NCBI RefSeq assembly: GCF_006516965.1 | Contig: NZ_VHLH01000032.1 | Coordinates: forward strand, 1 to 47,328 | Reading direction: 5' to 3' | DNA length: 47,328 nucleotides | From: Pararhizobium mangrovi | GTDB taxonomy: Bacteria > Pseudomonadota > Alphaproteobacteria > Rhizobiales > Rhizobiaceae | In this document: positions 8,576 through 16,644 of the stretch, in pieces | Position numbering within the stretch: the first letter of the stretch is position 1 | Layout: each line of letters opens with the position of its first letter | The notes under the pieces: generated by a model | The model's input: only the letters and a program-made list of their open reading frames with translations | Database searches by the model: none | Told to the model about the DNA's origin: nothing | Made by a program: the position numbers and the translations under genes

Positions 8576-10141
8576 TCAGCGGACCGGGATGCCCGCGGCT
8601 TCCCGGTCCCATGTCGCATCGGTGACGCCGCGCTCGCGCAGCGCGACCTTGCGGACCTTGCCGTTTTCCGTCGTCGGAAGCGCCTCGACGATATCGATGA
8701 AGCGCGGGATCGCGAAATAGGAAAGCCGTGCCTTGCAAAAGGCGATCACCTCGGCCGCATCGATCTTCGCATCCGCGGCCGGCACCAGCGCGGCCATCAC
8801 CTCGTCCTCAGCCATGTCCGACGGGACGGGAAAGACCGCGGCCGCCGCGACCATGGGCAGCGCGAGCAGAACCTGCTCGACCTCGTAGGAGGAAATGTTT
8901 TCGCCGCGCCGGCGGATGGCATCCTTCATCCGGTCGACGAAGCGCAGGCTGCCGTCGGTCTCGCGCACGACGCGATCGCCGGTGTGGAACCAGAGATTGC
9001 GCCACGCCTCCACCGTCTTTTCCGGCATCGCGAAATAGCCGCTCGAAAACGCATAGGGTTCGTCCGCGCGAAGGAGAAGTTCACCCGCTTGCCCGGCTGC
9101 GCATTCGTCGTCGTTCTCGTCGACGATGCGTGCGTCGAAGCCTTCCCGCACGTGTCCCATCGCCCCGGTCGGCGCCTCGCCCGGTCGCGAGGCGATGACG
9201 AAGTTCGTTTCCGTCGAGCCGTACCCTTCGATGAGCTCGAAACCGAAGCGTTTTCGGAACGGCTCGTGAAAGCGTGCCGGGACGCCGGGGCCGAGCGCGA
9301 GGCGCACATGGTGTGCGCGATCGTATTCGCCTTCCGGTCTCGAAAGCAGGATCGGCACCATGGCGCCGAGAAGGTAGGTCACGCTTGCACGGTTCTCGAC
9401 GAGCGCCGGCCAGAGGCCGGAAGCGGAGAACTTGCGCCCGACGATCACGGTCGAGCCGGTCAGGAGAGCCTGATAGACCGTATTGAGGGCGTTGACGTGG
9501 AAGAGCGGAAGCGTGGTGTAGAGCCGCTCGCCCTCCGAGAGATCGAGGATACGGGCCGTGTTCGCGCCCCACCAGACCAGATGGGCATGCGAGCAGCACA
9601 CGCCCTTCGAGGGGCCGGTGGTGCCCGACGTGTAGATGATCGCGGCGAGATCGCCCGGTTTCAGATCGGCGGGCGCGGGTTCCCCTCCGCCATGTGTCGG
9701 GGTCGCCGCAAGACCCGCCTCTCCGATCCACCAGATATCTTCCAGCGCGAGCACGTCGCGATCGAGCGTTTCGAGGCATTCGGCGAATGCCTCCTCGATC
9801 ACCATCAGCCTGGCGCCGCAATTTTCGAGGATGTGCTGAAGCTGCGCGCCGCGAGAAGCGGTATTGATCGGCACGACCACGGCGCCGAGCCAGGCGCAGC
9901 CGAAGAAGACGGTGAGGAACTCCGCGCGGTTGGAGACCATCAGCGCCACCCGATCGCCGGGTTTCACATCCGCTTCGTCGAGCATGCGGGCGCTGGCCGC
10001 GGCGACAGCCGCTGCCTCGGCAAAGGACCAGCGCGCCTCGCCGATCTCGATGAAGGGGCGATCGCCGTCGTGCGCGGCCTGCGTTTGAAGAAGGCGCGGC
10101 AGCACCCGGTGCGCCGCGGGCTTCAGATCGTCGATCAGCAC
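8576..10141 (-). CDS. Aromatic acid-CoA ligase (probable 2-aminobenzoate-CoA ligase)
   Basis: A 521-residue class I adenylate-forming enzyme that would activate an aromatic acid with ATP and CoA. Motifs are YTSGTTGPSKG at 170-180, GYGSTETN at 306-313, WFHTGDRVV near 390 and a C-terminal ENGKVRK containing the catalytic Lys. I place the start at the GTG at 10141, 13 bases after the stop of the monooxygenase/reductase gene, because the open frame further upstream overlaps that gene. No strong ribosome site is visible, so translational coupling is likely. Directly downstream of 2-aminobenzoyl-CoA monooxygenase/reductase, anthranilate is the most probable substrate. Salicylate or another benzoate would be alternatives. 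Confidence 0.8.
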   Translation of the reverse strand: MLIDDLKPAAHRVLPRLLQTQAAHDGDRPFIEIGEARWSFAEAAAVAAASARMLDEADVKPGDRVALMVSNRAEFLTVFFGCAWLGAVVVPINTASRGAQLQHILENCGARLMVIEEAFAECLETLDRDVLALEDIWWIGEAGLAATPTHGGGEPAPADLKPGDLAAIIYTSGTTGPSKGVCCSHAHLVWWGANTARILDLSEGERLYTTLPLFHVNALNTVYQALLTGSTVIVGRKFSASGLWPALVENRASVTYLLGAMVPILLSRPEGEYDRAHHVRLALGPGVPARFHEPFRKRFGFELIEGYGSTETNFVIASRPGEAPTGAMGHVREGFDARIVDENDDECAAGQAGELLLRADEPYAFSSGYFAMPEKTVEAWRNLWFHTGDRVVRETDGSLRFVDRMKDAIRRRGENISSYEVEQVLLALPMVAAAAVFPVPSDMAEDEVMAALVPAADAKIDAAEVIAFCKARLSYFAIPRFIDIVEALPTTENGKVRKVALRERGVTDATWDREAAGIPVR

Positions 10142-10154
10142 TGCCGCGCCCGGT

Positions 10155-12545
10155 TCACTCGGCCGCCTTCGGCTGGCCCGGGGCCTCATCGGGGCGCCCG
10201 GCCTGCACCTCCGGCGGTTTCGGCCGCGCCTTGCGACGCAGATCCCGGTCCTGTTCGCGCTTCTTCGCCATTTCGCGATGGGCCTGGTCGCGGCCGGCGA
10301 GATACGCCTTCGGCCATGCCTGGTTGCGGGCGTCGTACCAGGCAGCGGCCTCGCGCGAGAAATACGGGTTCCACATATGCGGGCGGCCAAGCGCCACGAG
10401 GTCCGCACGCCGCGTGTGCAGGATGGTGTTGACCTGGCCGGGCTCGGTGATCGCGCCGACGGCCATCACCGCCATCTTCGGCACGTTGCGGATCGCCTCG
10501 GCGAACTGCACCTGGAACATGCGGCCGTAGGTCGGCTTCTGGTCGGCCACCGTCTGGCCTGCCGAAACGTCGATCAGGTCGCAGCCGGCCTCCGCGAAGG
10601 CCTCCGAAATGGCGAAGGTGTCCGCTTCGGAAATGCCGCCTTCCTTCCAGTCGCTGGCCGAGATGCGGATCGACATCGGCTTTGCCGCCGGCCAGACCTC
10701 ACGCATCGCGCGAAAGACTTCCAGCGGATAGCGCATCCGGTTTTCGACCGAACCGCCGTATTCGTCCGTCCGCGTGTTCGTCAGCGGCGAAAGAAAGGAG
10801 GCGAGCAGATAGCCGTGGGCACAGTGCAGTTCGCACATGTCGAAGCCGGCGCGGTCGGCGCGCTCTGTCGCCTGGACGAAATCCGCCTTGATGCGATCCA
10901 TGTCCTCGCGGTCGAGCGGCTTGGGAGACTGACTGACGCCTTCCATGTAGGGGTCGGCGGAGGCCGAATAGATCGGCCAGTTGCGCGCCTTGTCCTCGAG
11001 CGGCCAGTCCATGCGGTCCCAGCCGAGCTGCGTGGAGCCCTTGCGGCCCGCATGGCCGAGCTGCATGCACAGCTGCGTTTCGGTGTTCTCGTGAACGAAG
11101 TCGGCAATGCGCTTCCACTGCGCCTCGTGCTCGTCCGTCCACAGTCCCGTACAGCCGGGCGTGATGCGCGCATCCAGCGAGGGACAGGTCATCTCGGTGA
11201 CGATCATGCCCGCGCCGCCGACGGCGTGCGACGTGTAGTGCACGAAATGCCAGTCCGTCAGGTTGCCGCCGTCGTCGGCAGAATACTGCGCCATCGCCGA
11301 CATGACCACGCGATTGGGAACTTCCATGTCGCGCAGCCGGTACTTCGTGAACATCGGCGTCGGCCGGCTCTTGCGGTAGTCGTCGCCGGTCTCGTGGTAG
11401 TGGCGCTCGTAGAAGGCCGTGTCGACCTGTTCGACATACGCCGGATCGCGCACGAGGAGATTGTCGTAGGTGATCGACTTCGCGCGGCACATGACGACCA
11501 TCGAGAACTGCTCGGCATCCATGTCCCACGAACGGTTCATGTGCTCGAACCAGGCGAGCGACACGTCGGCGTTGTGCTGGATGATCTGGCAGGCGGCGCG
11601 GCGCGCGTCGTCATAGGCGGCGAAGGCCGCGTCCACGCTGCTTTCGCCGTGGGCGACCACCGCATCGGCAAGCGCGATCGCGCATTCCATGGCGAGCTTG
11701 GTGCCTGAGCCGATGGAAAAGTGCGCCGAGGCCTTGGCGTCGCCAAGCAGCACGATGCGCCCGTGCGACCAGTTCTGGCAGAAGATACGCGGGAAGCGGC
11801 GCCAGTGCGAGCGATTGAGAAGCAGGTGATGGCCGTCGAGCTCGTCCGCGTAGAGCTTTTCGAGACGAGCGCGGGAATCCTCCTCGTCCGTCTCGGAAAA
11901 GTTCAGGCCCTGCCAGCACGCCTCGTCCATTTCGAAGACCCAGGTCGAGCGACCCGCCTCGTACTGGTAGCAGTGGGCGCAGATGATCCCGTGCTCGGTC
12001 TCCTTGAAGAAGTAGTTGAACTCGTCCATGGGCCGCGTCGAGCCCATCCAGCAGAAGCGGTTCGCCTTGACGGAGACGTCCGGCTGTAAGGCATCGCGGT
12101 AATGCTCGCGAATACGCGAGTTCACCCCGTCGGCGGCGACGATCACGTCGGAATCGGCAAATCGGGTTTCGATCTCCGCGGGATCGAGCGGGACGCCGAA
12201 GTGGAGATCGACGCCCTCTTCGCGGCATCGCTCCTGCAGGATGGCGAGAAGCTTCATGCGGGAGATGCCGGCAAACCCGTTGCCAGCGCAGCGCATCTCG
12301 CGACCGTCCTTGTGGATCGCGACGTCGTCCCAATAGGCGAATTCGGTACGGATGCGATCGAACGAAGGTCGGTCGCGCGACAGGAACTCGTGCAACGTCT
12401 CGTCGGAAAAGACGACGCCGAAGCCGAACGTGTCCTCGGCCTCGTTCTGCTCGTAGACCGAGACCGTCCAGTCCGGGCGCTGCTTCTTGGTCAAAAGGGC
12501 GTAATAGAGCCCGCCCGGGCCACCGCCGACCACCGTTATGCGCAT
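10155..12545 (-). CDS. Two-domain 2-aminobenzoyl-CoA (or salicylyl-CoA) monooxygenase/reductase
   Basis: A 796-residue fusion. Residues 1 to about 390 are an FAD monooxygenase of the salicylate-hydroxylase fold, with the GGGPGG dinucleotide motif at 7-12, AADG at 137-140 and GDA at 268-270. From about 399 it is an Old Yellow Enzyme-type FMN reductase with QLGHAGRKGS (495-504) and HGYLLASFLSP. This architecture is that of 2-aminobenzoyl-CoA monooxygenase/reductase, which hydroxylates the ring and then reduces it to a non-aromatic 2-amino-5-oxocyclohexenyl-carboxyl-CoA. Databases also call it bifunctional salicylyl-CoA 5-hydroxylase/oxidoreductase. The start is ATG 12545 with a GGAGAG ribosome site; an upstream in-frame start would run through the operator. 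The tail is Lys/Arg- and Pro-rich. Confidence 0.9.
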   Translation of the reverse strand: MRITVVGGGPGGLYYALLTKKQRPDWTVSVYEQNEAEDTFGFGVVFSDETLHEFLSRDRPSFDRIRTEFAYWDDVAIHKDGREMRCAGNGFAGISRMKLLAILQERCREEGVDLHFGVPLDPAEIETRFADSDVIVAADGVNSRIREHYRDALQPDVSVKANRFCWMGSTRPMDEFNYFFKETEHGIICAHCYQYEAGRSTWVFEMDEACWQGLNFSETDEEDSRARLEKLYADELDGHHLLLNRSHWRRFPRIFCQNWSHGRIVLLGDAKASAHFSIGSGTKLAMECAIALADAVVAHGESSVDAAFAAYDDARRAACQIIQHNADVSLAWFEHMNRSWDMDAEQFSMVVMCRAKSITYDNLLVRDPAYVEQVDTAFYERHYHETGDDYRKSRPTPMFTKYRLRDMEVPNRVVMSAMAQYSADDGGNLTDWHFVHYTSHAVGGAGMIVTEMTCPSLDARITPGCTGLWTDEHEAQWKRIADFVHENTETQLCMQLGHAGRKGSTQLGWDRMDWPLEDKARNWPIYSASADPYMEGVSQSPKPLDREDMDRIKADFVQATERADRAGFDMCELHCAHGYLLASFLSPLTNTRTDEYGGSVENRMRYPLEVFRAMREVWPAAKPMSIRISASDWKEGGISEADTFAISEAFAEAGCDLIDVSAGQTVADQKPTYGRMFQVQFAEAIRNVPKMAVMAVGAITEPGQVNTILHTRRADLVALGRPHMWNPYFSREAAAWYDARNQAWPKAYLAGRDQAHREMAKKREQDRDLRRKARPKPPEVQAGRPDEAPGQPKAAE

Positions 12546-12566
12546 CAGTGCTCTCCGTTGCGAGGC

Positions 12567-12596
12567 GTGAATTATTTTAAAGTTAAAGTAATTCAC
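12567..12596. promoter_or_regulatory. Operator-like 30-base palindrome B upstream of the monooxygenase/reductase
   Basis: A nearly perfect palindrome centred at 12581/12582. The outer arms are GTGAATTA and TAATTCAC (8 of 8 complementary) and the inner arms TTTAA and TTAAA are also complementary. The core TTTTAAAGTTAAAG (12575-12588) aligns with sites A, C and D. It ends 22 bases before the ATG at 12545, on the minus strand, in a place where a bound repressor would block transcription. It implies a separate promoter for the monooxygenase/ligase pair besides read-through from the SDR gene upstream. The remaining gap (12597-12674) shows no gene and no convincing terminator. Confidence 0.65.
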
Positions 12597-12674
12597 CCGC
12601 CCGACGCAACACGAAAGTTGCCGCGCGGCGAAGCCCGTCGTACCGGCCCGCGGTCGTTCGTCCGCGGCCGTACG

Positions 12675-13406
12675 CTATATCGAGAGGCCGCCGAGGCTGC
12701 TGCCTCCGCAGACGAAAAGGACCTGCCCCGTCACGTAGCCGGCTTCGGGCTCGAGGAAGAACACGACCGCGCGCGAGACGTCCTCGACGGTGCCGATCCG
12801 GCGCACGGGCAGTTGCGCGGCGATCTTTTCCTGCCGCTCGGAATCCTTCGGTACGATGCTCCAGAAATTGTCCGTCAGGATCGGTCCCGGCGCGACGACG
12901 TTGATCGTGATGCCTTCCGGCCCGAGTTCGTGCGCCCATGTGCGCGCAAGGCCGTGGACACCCGCCTTCGTCGCCGCATACGCGCTGCGTGTCGGCGTTC
13001 CAATTGCAGCGCGCGAGGAAACGAAGACGATCCGGCCGAAACCGTTCTGCCGCATCGCCGGCACCAGCGCCTGTGTGAGGATCGTCGGCGAGGTGATGTG
13101 CAGCCTCGTGAGCCCGTCGATCTCCTCCGCCTTCACGTCTTCGAGCAGGTTCGGCCAGATGAGCCCCGCATTGTGGACGATATGCGTGACCGAGTGGCGC
13201 TCGGCGATCTCCGCGGCCGCCTTCCGGACGGCAGCCTCGTCGAGCAGGTCGACGGCCATCGCCTCGAAGCGCTCGTGCTTCAGATCGGGTGCCTTCTCCG
13301 CAAGTCCGATCACGCGCCAACCGCGATCGAGCAGCCGTCGCGCGATTTCGAGTCCGATCCCGGAACTCGCCCCCGTCACGAGTGCGGTGAATGTCGCTTC
13401 ATCCAT
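12675..13406 (-). CDS. Short-chain dehydrogenase/reductase (SDR)
   Basis: A 243-residue classical SDR. It has the coenzyme motif TGASSGIG near the N-terminus, the structural NAG (HNAG), the catalytic Ser in VSSRAAIG and the Tyr-Lys pair in SAYAATKAG. It would oxidise or reduce a hydroxyl/keto group with NAD(P). The ATG at 13406 overlaps the end of the cyclase gene by 8 bases and has a strong AGGAGGGG ribosome site. It is the last gene before the internal operator. Its substrate is not evident; a hydroxyacyl-CoA or cyclic alcohol of the pathway is likely. Confidence 0.88.
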   Translation of the reverse strand: MDEATFTALVTGASSGIGLEIARRLLDRGWRVIGLAEKAPDLKHERFEAMAVDLLDEAAVRKAAAEIAERHSVTHIVHNAGLIWPNLLEDVKAEEIDGLTRLHITSPTILTQALVPAMRQNGFGRIVFVSSRAAIGTPTRSAYAATKAGVHGLARTWAHELGPEGITINVVAPGPILTDNFWSIVPKDSERQEKIAAQLPVRRIGTVEDVSRAVVFFLEPEAGYVTGQVLFVCGGSSLGGLSI

Positions 13407-14220
13407 TCTGCCCCTCCTTCTTCCGCGACGGCGCGATCGCGAAGACGCGCAGCGGACTGCCCGAACCCTGCCGGATCTTGAGGGGTGCTGCGAAGAGAAC
13501 GGCCCCGCGCGTCGGCAGACGATCGACGTTCGCAAGGCATTGCAGGCCGTAGCGCCCGTTGCCGTGCAGAATGGTATGCGCCGGATAGGGCGGCGTCAGG
13601 TGGCTGCCCTGCCCCGCATCCGTACCGATCGTCTCCGTCCCGAAACCGACGATGTCGCGCTCTTCGACGAGGAACGCGACGGCATCGGCCGTCGGGCCCG
13701 GCGAGTGCGCGCCGTCCTCGCGAAGATTGAGGTAGGTGTCGGAACCCAGGTGCTTCGACCAGTCGGTGCGCAGGATCACCCAGGCGCCGGCCTCGATCGT
13801 GCCGTTTTCCGCCTCCCATGCTTCCAGATGCGCGCGGGTGACGAGAAAGTCCTCGTCGGCAGCGCTCTCGGCGGAAAAGTCCAGCACGACGACTGGGCCG
13901 ACCAGCCTTTCGAAGGGAAGCTCGTCGATGGTCGAGAAGGGCAGATTGCGCCCCGACACCCAGTGCGCCGGCGCATCGAAATGGGTGCCGGCATGCTCGC
14001 TCATGAAGAGATTGTTCCAGTACCAGGCCGGCCCCCGCCCGTCGTAGCGCGAGACCTCCTCGATACGGAAAGGCTGGCACTGGCCGAACTCCGGCGGCAG
14101 GACCATGACGGGAAAATCCGGCGTCAGCGTATGGGTGAGATCGACGATCTCGAGTTCGCCGGAAGCAAGCTCGCCGAGCAGCGAGGCCAGCACGCTGGTG
14201 TGCGAAGCGGTGATGCTCAA
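13399..14220 (-). CDS. Cyclase-family hydrolase (kynurenine formamidase/isatin hydrolase superfamily)
   Basis: About 273 residues with the metal-binding motif HAGTHFDAPAHW (H-x3-H-x-D-x3-H), the hallmark of the cyclase superfamily that includes bacterial kynurenine formamidase and isatin hydrolase. These enzymes hydrolyse cyclic or acyl amides using Mn or Zn. The N-terminal VDLTHTLTPDFPV is also typical. The start is probably the TTG at 14220, which overlaps the TGA of the preceding gene and has GGGAG eight bases upstream; a GTG at 14193 is the alternative. Set between a thiolase/DUF35 pair and 2-aminobenzoyl-CoA enzymes, hydrolysis of isatin to isatinate is an attractive role, but this is inference. 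Confidence 0.85.
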   Translation of the reverse strand: MSITASHTSVLASLLGELASGELEIVDLTHTLTPDFPVMVLPPEFGQCQPFRIEEVSRYDGRGPAWYWNNLFMSEHAGTHFDAPAHWVSGRNLPFSTIDELPFERLVGPVVVLDFSAESAADEDFLVTRAHLEAWEAENGTIEAGAWVILRTDWSKHLGSDTYLNLREDGAHSPGPTADAVAFLVEERDIVGFGTETIGTDAGQGSHLTPPYPAHTILHGNGRYGLQCLANVDRLPTRGAVLFAAPLKIRQGSGSPLRVFAIAPSRKKEGQNG

Positions 14221-15461
14221 ACCCTCAACTCCCGTTCGAGGACCTTGGGGTCGTCGCGGTAGCGTGCTGCGATGTCCTCGGCGATGTCGCCGACGAAACT
14301 TTCCTCGCGTCCCTCGCGAAGAGCGGCGACGACCGCCTTTGCGATGCGTGCCGGCTGAACCTTGGGCGGCGCCACGGCCTGATGCCATTCGTCCTCGATC
14401 GGGCCGGTGAAGATGCTCATAACCCGTACGCCACCGGCCAAGAGTTCGGTGCGCAGCGCCTGAAGCACCGAATGGCGCGCTGCCGCGCTCGCCGCGTAGA
14501 GCGCGTAGTCCGGCGTGCTCGCCAGCGCGTAGACCGGCAGCACGTCGACGAAAGCCACGGCCGAATTCGTGCCGTCCGCGCCGCGCGCGCGCATGCCGGC
14601 CCCGAAATGCTGGGCGAGGCGTTGCAAGCCGAAGACGTTCACGTCGAAGGTATCGCGCATCGTCACCGCGGCGCCGTCCGCCATGAGCCCGCCGGGGCGC
14701 GCGTGATCGGCCGTGTTCACGAGGATATCCGTCTTGCCGCCGATCTGACCGGCAAGCGATTTGACCGAGTCCGTGTCCGTCAGGTCGAGCGGAACCATCG
14801 CGATGCCCGGCAGTGCCGCAAGCGCTTCCTGCCCCGCGAAAGGCTTCCACGGTTCGGCGACACCGACGAACACGGTTTCCGCCCCCGCACGCGAAAGCGC
14901 GGTCGCAACGGCCTGCCCCACTTCGGTTCGCCCGTTAGTCACCAGCACACGCCGATATTTCGGATCGGCGACAAGCTCGCGCATCTGCGGATCGTCGGCC
15001 ATGTTTTCGCTCTCCCGCCCGGCAGGCAGTGCCATGAGAACCCCGTTTCCGCCAGTGTCCAGGCGCAGGATCATGCGGATGCGTGAGGGCACCGTGACGT
15101 CGCCATGCAGGTGCGCCACGACCGAAGGGCCGCTATCGAGCCGCACGATGCCGATGCGCCACGGCGTACGCTCCCGGAAATAAAGATTGGGGCTCGTCTG
15201 GACGCTGGTTTCGGCAAGGACTTCGCCGCCGTCGTCCACCGGACGAAAGCGGAGCGAACGGCCGAGGCAATGCGCGCAGGCATCGCGCGGCGGATAGGCG
15301 ACCGCGCCGCACGCGTCGCAGACCTGCATCGAGAAGCCGCCCCGCGCCGCAGCCGCCGAAAGCGCCAGCGAGGCCCGGCTGCGCTCGGTCGGCGGCAGCT
15401 CGGGCGGACGCGTTACCCTCTGCGGATCCTTGCGCGGCGGGCGTTCGATCGGCACGCTCAT
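14217..15461 (-). CDS. Zn-ribbon/OB-fold (DUF35)-SDR fusion with degenerate SDR active site
   Basis: A 414-residue fusion. Residues about 45-150 form a DUF35 module: zinc ribbon C48-x2-C51 and C62-x2-C65, then an OB-fold (VLAETSVQTS...WRIGIVRLD...). Residues about 168-414 have an SDR fold, but TGxxxGxG reads TNGRTEVG (175-182), NNAG reads NTAD (249-252), and the Tyr at 322 lacks the usual Lys four positions later (Ala326). The catalytic Ser is not evident. The SDR half is thus probably structural or non-classical. DUF35 proteins typically form complexes with SCP-x type thiolase-fold proteins, and such a gene is immediately upstream with an ATGA overlap. I infer a joint complex. Confidence 0.8.
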   Translation of the reverse strand: MSVPIERPPRKDPQRVTRPPELPPTERSRASLALSAAAARGGFSMQVCDACGAVAYPPRDACAHCLGRSLRFRPVDDGGEVLAETSVQTSPNLYFRERTPWRIGIVRLDSGPSVVAHLHGDVTVPSRIRMILRLDTGGNGVLMALPAGRESENMADDPQMRELVADPKYRRVLVTNGRTEVGQAVATALSRAGAETVFVGVAEPWKPFAGQEALAALPGIAMVPLDLTDTDSVKSLAGQIGGKTDILVNTADHARPGGLMADGAAVTMRDTFDVNVFGLQRLAQHFGAGMRARGADGTNSAVAFVDVLPVYALASTPDYALYAASAAARHSVLQALRTELLAGGVRVMSIFTGPIEDEWHQAVAPPKVQPARIAKAVVAALREGREESFVGDIAEDIAARYRDDPKVLERELRV

Positions 15462-16642
15462 GCGCCTTCTCCCTGAAGGATCGCCGCGCCGGAGCATAGG
15501 CCCCGGTCGTAGTTGATCATGCCGAAACCGGAGACGAGCGCGGTGCGCGCATCCGGCACCTGCCTCGAAAGCGACCGGCCGGTAATCTGCCGGATCGCTT
15601 CGACGAGGCCGAGATGGCCACCCGCCGCACCGGCCTGCCCGGCCGAAAGCTGACCGCCGGAAGTGTTGTGGGGGAAGCTTCCCGTATTGGTAAGATCGTG
15701 CTGACGCACGAACTCCGCCCCCTCGCCCTTGGCGCAGAAGCCGAGATCCTCGAACTGCATCATGACGATGACCGGATAGTCGTCATAGGTTTCGAGAACG
15801 TCGATCGAATCGCTGCCGAGCCCGGCGACGGCGTAGAGCTCGTCGACATCCATTGCCCAGCCGCCGCGCACCTGGATCGGGTCGTCTGGAAAGGCATTGT
15901 GCCGCTCGATGGTGGAAAGCAGGTTCGCATGCGCAAGCCCGAGATCGCGGGCGATGTCGGGCGTCGTGACCATGAAGCCTTCGGCACCCGCACACGGCAT
16001 CACGCAATCGAACAGATGGATGGGGTCGGCCACCGGACGTGCAGCCATATAGGTTTCCATATCCAGCGGCTTCTTCATGACGGCGTTCGGATATGTCAGG
16101 GCATTCTCGCGCTGGGCAATGCAGATGCGGCCGAAATCCTCCCGCTTCACGCCGTACTGGCGCATGTAGTAGTCGGTAATCAGCGCGAAGGAACCGTTCG
16201 GTCCGCCGTAGCCGTACGGGTAGCTCGCATCCTGCGCAAAGCGCGAGAAGGAGGAGAGCAGCCGGCGAAACGAATCAACCTGGTTGGCGTCGCCGCCGAT
16301 GCATGCGACGATCGAGGCGTCACCCGCCTCGACGGCACGGGCTGCACGGCGAAGGGCGACGACCCCGCTCGCCCCACCCATCGGAATATTGTCGAGCCAG
16401 CGCGGCGAAAGGCCGAAATGCTGGGTAAGGCCGACCGCCGTGTCGGGCGCAAGGGTGAAGCTTGCGATCGAAAGCCCGTCGATGTCGCCGCTCTCGATGC
16501 CGGCCCCTTCCACCAGCTTTTCGAGGGCGCGGGCGATCCACCAGTGCGCGGTCTCGATCGAGTAACGCTCGTAGGGAATGCTGACCGGCACGGCAACGGC
16601 GACATCGCGATAGCCACGGCGGGGAGATCCGTACTTCGCCAT
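15458..16642 (-). CDS. Thiolase-fold protein (SCP-x/lipid-transfer type) lacking the nucleophilic Cys
   Basis: A 394-residue thiolase-superfamily protein. The usual Cys-Ala-Ser-Gly motif reads Gly90-ASG, so the acyl-accepting Cys is missing. The GHP-type His motif reads GQAG (335-338), whereas the NxxGG motif (N326) and the C-terminal Cys383 (GLCSG) are kept. Thiolase-fold aldolases acting with DUF35 partners, such as steroid side-chain aldolase Ltp2 with ChsH2, also lack the Cys and cleave tertiary beta-hydroxyacyl-CoAs by retro-aldol chemistry. The adjacent DUF35-SDR gene supports such a complex. The start is ATG 16642 or the GTG at 16648 that overlaps the ligase stop. In the auxin model it would release acetyl-CoA and isatin (inference). 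Confidence 0.85.
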   Translation of the reverse strand: MAKYGSPRRGYRDVAVAVPVSIPYERYSIETAHWWIARALEKLVEGAGIESGDIDGLSIASFTLAPDTAVGLTQHFGLSPRWLDNIPMGGASGVVALRRAARAVEAGDASIVACIGGDANQVDSFRRLLSSFSRFAQDASYPYGYGGPNGSFALITDYYMRQYGVKREDFGRICIAQRENALTYPNAVMKKPLDMETYMAARPVADPIHLFDCVMPCAGAEGFMVTTPDIARDLGLAHANLLSTIERHNAFPDDPIQVRGGWAMDVDELYAVAGLGSDSIDVLETYDDYPVIVMMQFEDLGFCAKGEGAEFVRQHDLTNTGSFPHNTSGGQLSAGQAGAAGGHLGLVEAIRQITGRSLSRQVPDARTALVSGFGMINYDRGLCSGAAILQGEGA

Positions 16643-16644
16643 GC

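Noticed and set aside
8984-10432. A 482-codon open frame on the plus strand opposite the CoA ligase
   Set aside because: Antisense to a ligase with all family motifs; no domain is recognisable.
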